The notes beneath the pieces were generated by a model. It did not search any database. It saw nothing but the letters and a program-made list of their open reading frames with translations, and was not told where the DNA came from. From Streptomyces jeddahensis (GTDB lineage: Bacteria; Actinomycetota; Actinomycetes; Streptomycetales; Streptomycetaceae), in contig NZ_LOHS01000084.1 of NCBI RefSeq assembly GCF_001642995.1, positions 124,001 through 188,000 on the forward strand: a DNA stretch of 64,000 bases, written 5' to 3'. The position numbers were made by a program, and so were the translations under genes. This document shows positions 62,441-64,000 of the stretch, piece after piece (position 1 is the first letter of the stretch; every line of letters starts with the position of its first letter).

Positions 62441-62602
62441 TCAGGTCCCGTTCCGCTCCCCGCCGGTCCATGAGTGCGCGGACAGCAGCACCATCTGGGC
62501 GCGCCGCCAGGTCACCACTGACCCCGTGCCTCTGCGGATGATCCGCAGCAGGCGCTTCACTTCGTCGTCATCGATCTCGCGGACGCGTACTCGCTCAGCC
62601 AC
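62441..62602 (-). mobile_element. N-terminal fragment of an IS630-family transposase
   Basis: From GTG 62602 the frame reads AERVRVREIDDDEVKRLLRI then IRRGTGSVVTWRRAQMVLLS, the standard N-terminus of Streptomyces IS630 transposases (there followed by AQGMDV). Here it changes after SAH to SWTGGERNGT and stops at 62441, giving 53 residues with no DDE domain. It lies at the broken edge of the ALDH gene. Confidence 0.75.
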
Positions 62603-62638
62603 CAGCACAGCTGCCCTGCCGCGGGCTGCCGACGGGTG

Positions 62639-62971
62639 TCATTCCGTCGGCGTGCCGATCCGCAGCCGGTTGCCGTCAGGGTCGCGCAGCTCAATCTCAC
62701 GCGCCCACGGAGCGTCCTTCGCCTGCACACCGAACTCGGAGGCGATGGCCTCCACATCGCGAATGCGGAGGTAGACCAACGTGTCGGGCCGGGCATCGCC
62801 CTTGTGCTCCGACAAGAACAACCGCATCCCACCCCGGGCGACCTCGACGAACGCGGGAAGTCCCGGTTCGAAGCGGTGTTCCCACTGCTTGGCGAAGCCA
62901 AGTCGCTGGTACCAAGCGACCGCGGCCGCAGCGTCCTCGACGCGAAGAATGGGAATTACTTCCTCGTCCAT
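62639..62971 (-). CDS. VOC (glyoxalase/bleomycin-resistance-like) protein
   Basis: 110 residues. Pattern VIPILRVEDAAAAVAWYQRL then GFAKQWEHRF, and a second module ending REIELRDPDGNRLRIG with the conserved Glu and the DPDGN turn. It is the single-domain bleomycin-resistance/antibiotic-binding type, acting as a dimer that sequesters or modifies a small molecule. ATG 62971; no clear ribosome site. Its stop is 36 bases from the IS630 fragment. Confidence 0.85.
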   Translation of the reverse strand: MDEEVIPILRVEDAAAAVAWYQRLGFAKQWEHRFEPGLPAFVEVARGGMRLFLSEHKGDARPDTLVYLRIRDVEAIASEFGVQAKDAPWAREIELRDPDGNRLRIGTPTE

Positions 62972-63459
62972 GGAGTCATGGTCGCAGACCGCCCAGGGCG
63001 AACGCGCTGGATGTGTCGATCACGGCGTCCAGGGGCCGCGCTGAGCCAAGTTCAGTAGGTCGGCCCTGCGCACCCGGTCCGCCGCCTGGCGGGTGCCGCC
63101 GGCTCCCAGCACGGTCGGACGGCCCGAGGACGATTCGTCGCTCCTCGTCTACGTCTCCCCCTCCACGAGGAGCGCCCACTGGTGTTCGGCGAGTGGGCCG
63201 TGCACTTCTACGGCACATACGTGCGGGCATGCCGGAAGGGCGCCGAGGCATGCTCGTACGTACCGGACCGCCCAGTCCATGTGGACCGTCCTGTGGATGT
63301 CCAGCGTTCAGGATGGCTGCGCATTCTCGCCGAGAGCGGGTTCACCTTCGACTTACGGCGCCCACGGCGTTCTTCCGGTACGAGCACGCATTGGTCCGTG
63401 CCGTGCGCGAGGTGTGTGCGCGTTGCGGTACGGATGCCCGGCCGCGTCCTCAGGTCCTG
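62972..63459. other. Gap with a possible decayed coding stretch
   Basis: A plus-strand frame near 63150-63250 reads LPLHEERPLVFGEWAVHFYG then TYVRACRKG, which looks like real protein, perhaps a methyltransferase tail. It lacks a start, and upstream the protein-like text is in another frame (DDSSLLVYVS). I take it as a broken gene of unknown identity. Nothing else is seen. Confidence 0.25.
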
Positions 63460-63921
63460 TCACCACGGGAGGATGGCGTGCACGGACTTGCCGCCGGGTT
63501 CCGGTAGGACGTAGGTGTGCTCCGCCAGAGTGCTGATGACCTGCCAGCCCAGCCCGCCCTGTCCCGACATGTCCGGGTGGCGGGGCCGGGGGGAGGCGGT
63601 GTTGGTGTCCGTGATGGAGACGTGGATCGCCTCGCCGGTGTCACGCAGCATGAGGGTGAAGGGCCCTGGAGCGAAGCGGATGGTGTTGGTTGTCAGTTCG
63701 TTGGCGACGAGCAGGACGTCCTCAGCTGCTTCCGTGGACTCGGGTGGGCGGGTCCTGGCGAGGTCGGCAAGGAAGGCCGCGGTCGCATCGCGTGCTCCGG
63801 TGACGCAGTCGAGGCCACCGGTGAAGTACTGGACGAGCAACTCGCCCTTCAGCTCGGCAAGCCGGACAGGGCCGTCGTCCCCTCGTCTTGGTGCAGGGAC
63901 CATGCTGACCACTCTTCCCAT
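63460..63921 (-). CDS. RsbW-like ATP-binding protein (HATPase_c, anti-sigma/regulatory)
   Basis: 153 residues. N-box VLLVANELTTNTIRFAPGPF, a G1-like VSITDTNTAS (Asp kept, Gly replaced) and G2 GQGGLGWQVISTLAE define a single GHKL ATPase domain without kinase or membrane parts. Streptomyces have dozens of these; most act as serine kinases or anti-sigma factors. No partner STAS or sigma gene is in view. The start is ATG 63921 or 63903 (MVPAPRRGD). Confidence 0.85.
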   Translation of the reverse strand: MGRVVSMVPAPRRGDDGPVRLAELKGELLVQYFTGGLDCVTGARDATAAFLADLARTRPPESTEAAEDVLLVANELTTNTIRFAPGPFTLMLRDTGEAIHVSITDTNTASPRPRHPDMSGQGGLGWQVISTLAEHTYVLPEPGGKSVHAILPW

Positions 63922-64000
63922 GGTCGGGAGTTCCGTTCCTAGCGCGCTTGCCCCCTCTGGGCACCATGCATACCTGACCCGACGCCGAGTGCTTCTCGGA

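Overview
The window is high-GC (roughly 70%) actinobacterial chromosome, almost certainly Streptomyces or a close relative. The reasons are strong third-position GC bias, many GTG starts, GTGA/ATGA gene overlaps, an SCO5389-family protein, an HGxxPAAW-type membrane protein, P1B-4 and STAND ATPases, and an EfeUO/EfeB iron system. I saw no rRNA, tRNA, CRISPR array or replication origin. The content is accessory and regulatory: many small regulons, several relics of insertion sequences and broken genes, and one long unexplained envelope operon.

Layout. 1-5.5 kb: tail of a frameshifted winged-helix protein, a cold-shock protein, an alcohol dehydrogenase, a GPP34 protein, a divergent PRPP synthetase, a VOC protein with a coupled mini-gene, and a MarR-like regulator behind a 19-bp-spacer promoter. 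5.6-7.8 kb: a STAND ATPase. 7.9-12.0 kb: a zinc regulon (ZnuB, ZnuC, ZnuA lipoprotein, an SCO5389 paralogue, Zur) with matching Zur-like boxes at two promoters. 12.2-14.7 kb: a divergent NmtR-type sensor and P1B-4 metal-efflux ATPase. 15-25 kb: small genes, a catalytic-core-only alanyl-tRNA synthetase homologue, methionine aminopeptidase, a HAD phosphatase, an IS110 relic, an AhpD-like gene behind an ECF41-type promoter, a LuxR-domain miniprotein, a zinc-ribbon miniprotein, GalU, and AraC plus VOC. 25.6-29.7 kb: a UvrA paralogue, a nucleotidyltransferase, an HGxxPAAW protein and a MarR regulator. 30.1-33.7 kb: EfeUO fusion and EfeB behind an iron box. 33.8-34.9 kb: an orphan amidinotransferase.

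34.98-43.44 kb (minus strand) is the most interesting part. It is a tightly overlapped operon of a secreted, C-terminally anchored protein, two small membrane proteins, a fused LivH-LivM permease, LivG, LivF, a linker-rich lipoprotein binding protein and a membrane-anchored lytic transglycosylase, with a divergent IclR regulator. Gene order and stop/start overlaps indicate one translationally coupled machine that joins a Liv-type ABC transporter to cell-wall remodelling. Its substrate is unknown. LivG and the 5' end of efeB both carry related 27-bp (nonapeptide) tandem repeats.

44.8-49.0 kb: a GT-C membrane glycosyltransferase, a two-domain teichoic-acid-type polymerase and a small acidic protein. 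49.2-55.7 kb: a COG4705 membrane protein, a relic histidine-kinase tail, a DedA-PAP2-PAP2-response regulator-kinase operon and a divergent BlaI-M56 pair with two BlaI-like operators between them. 55.9-61.5 kb: a coupled pair of secreted proteases (M14 carboxypeptidase, S8 subtilase). 61.8-62.6 kb: the C-terminal 40% of an aldehyde dehydrogenase next to an IS630 transposase fragment. The window ends with a VOC protein and an RsbW-like ATPase.
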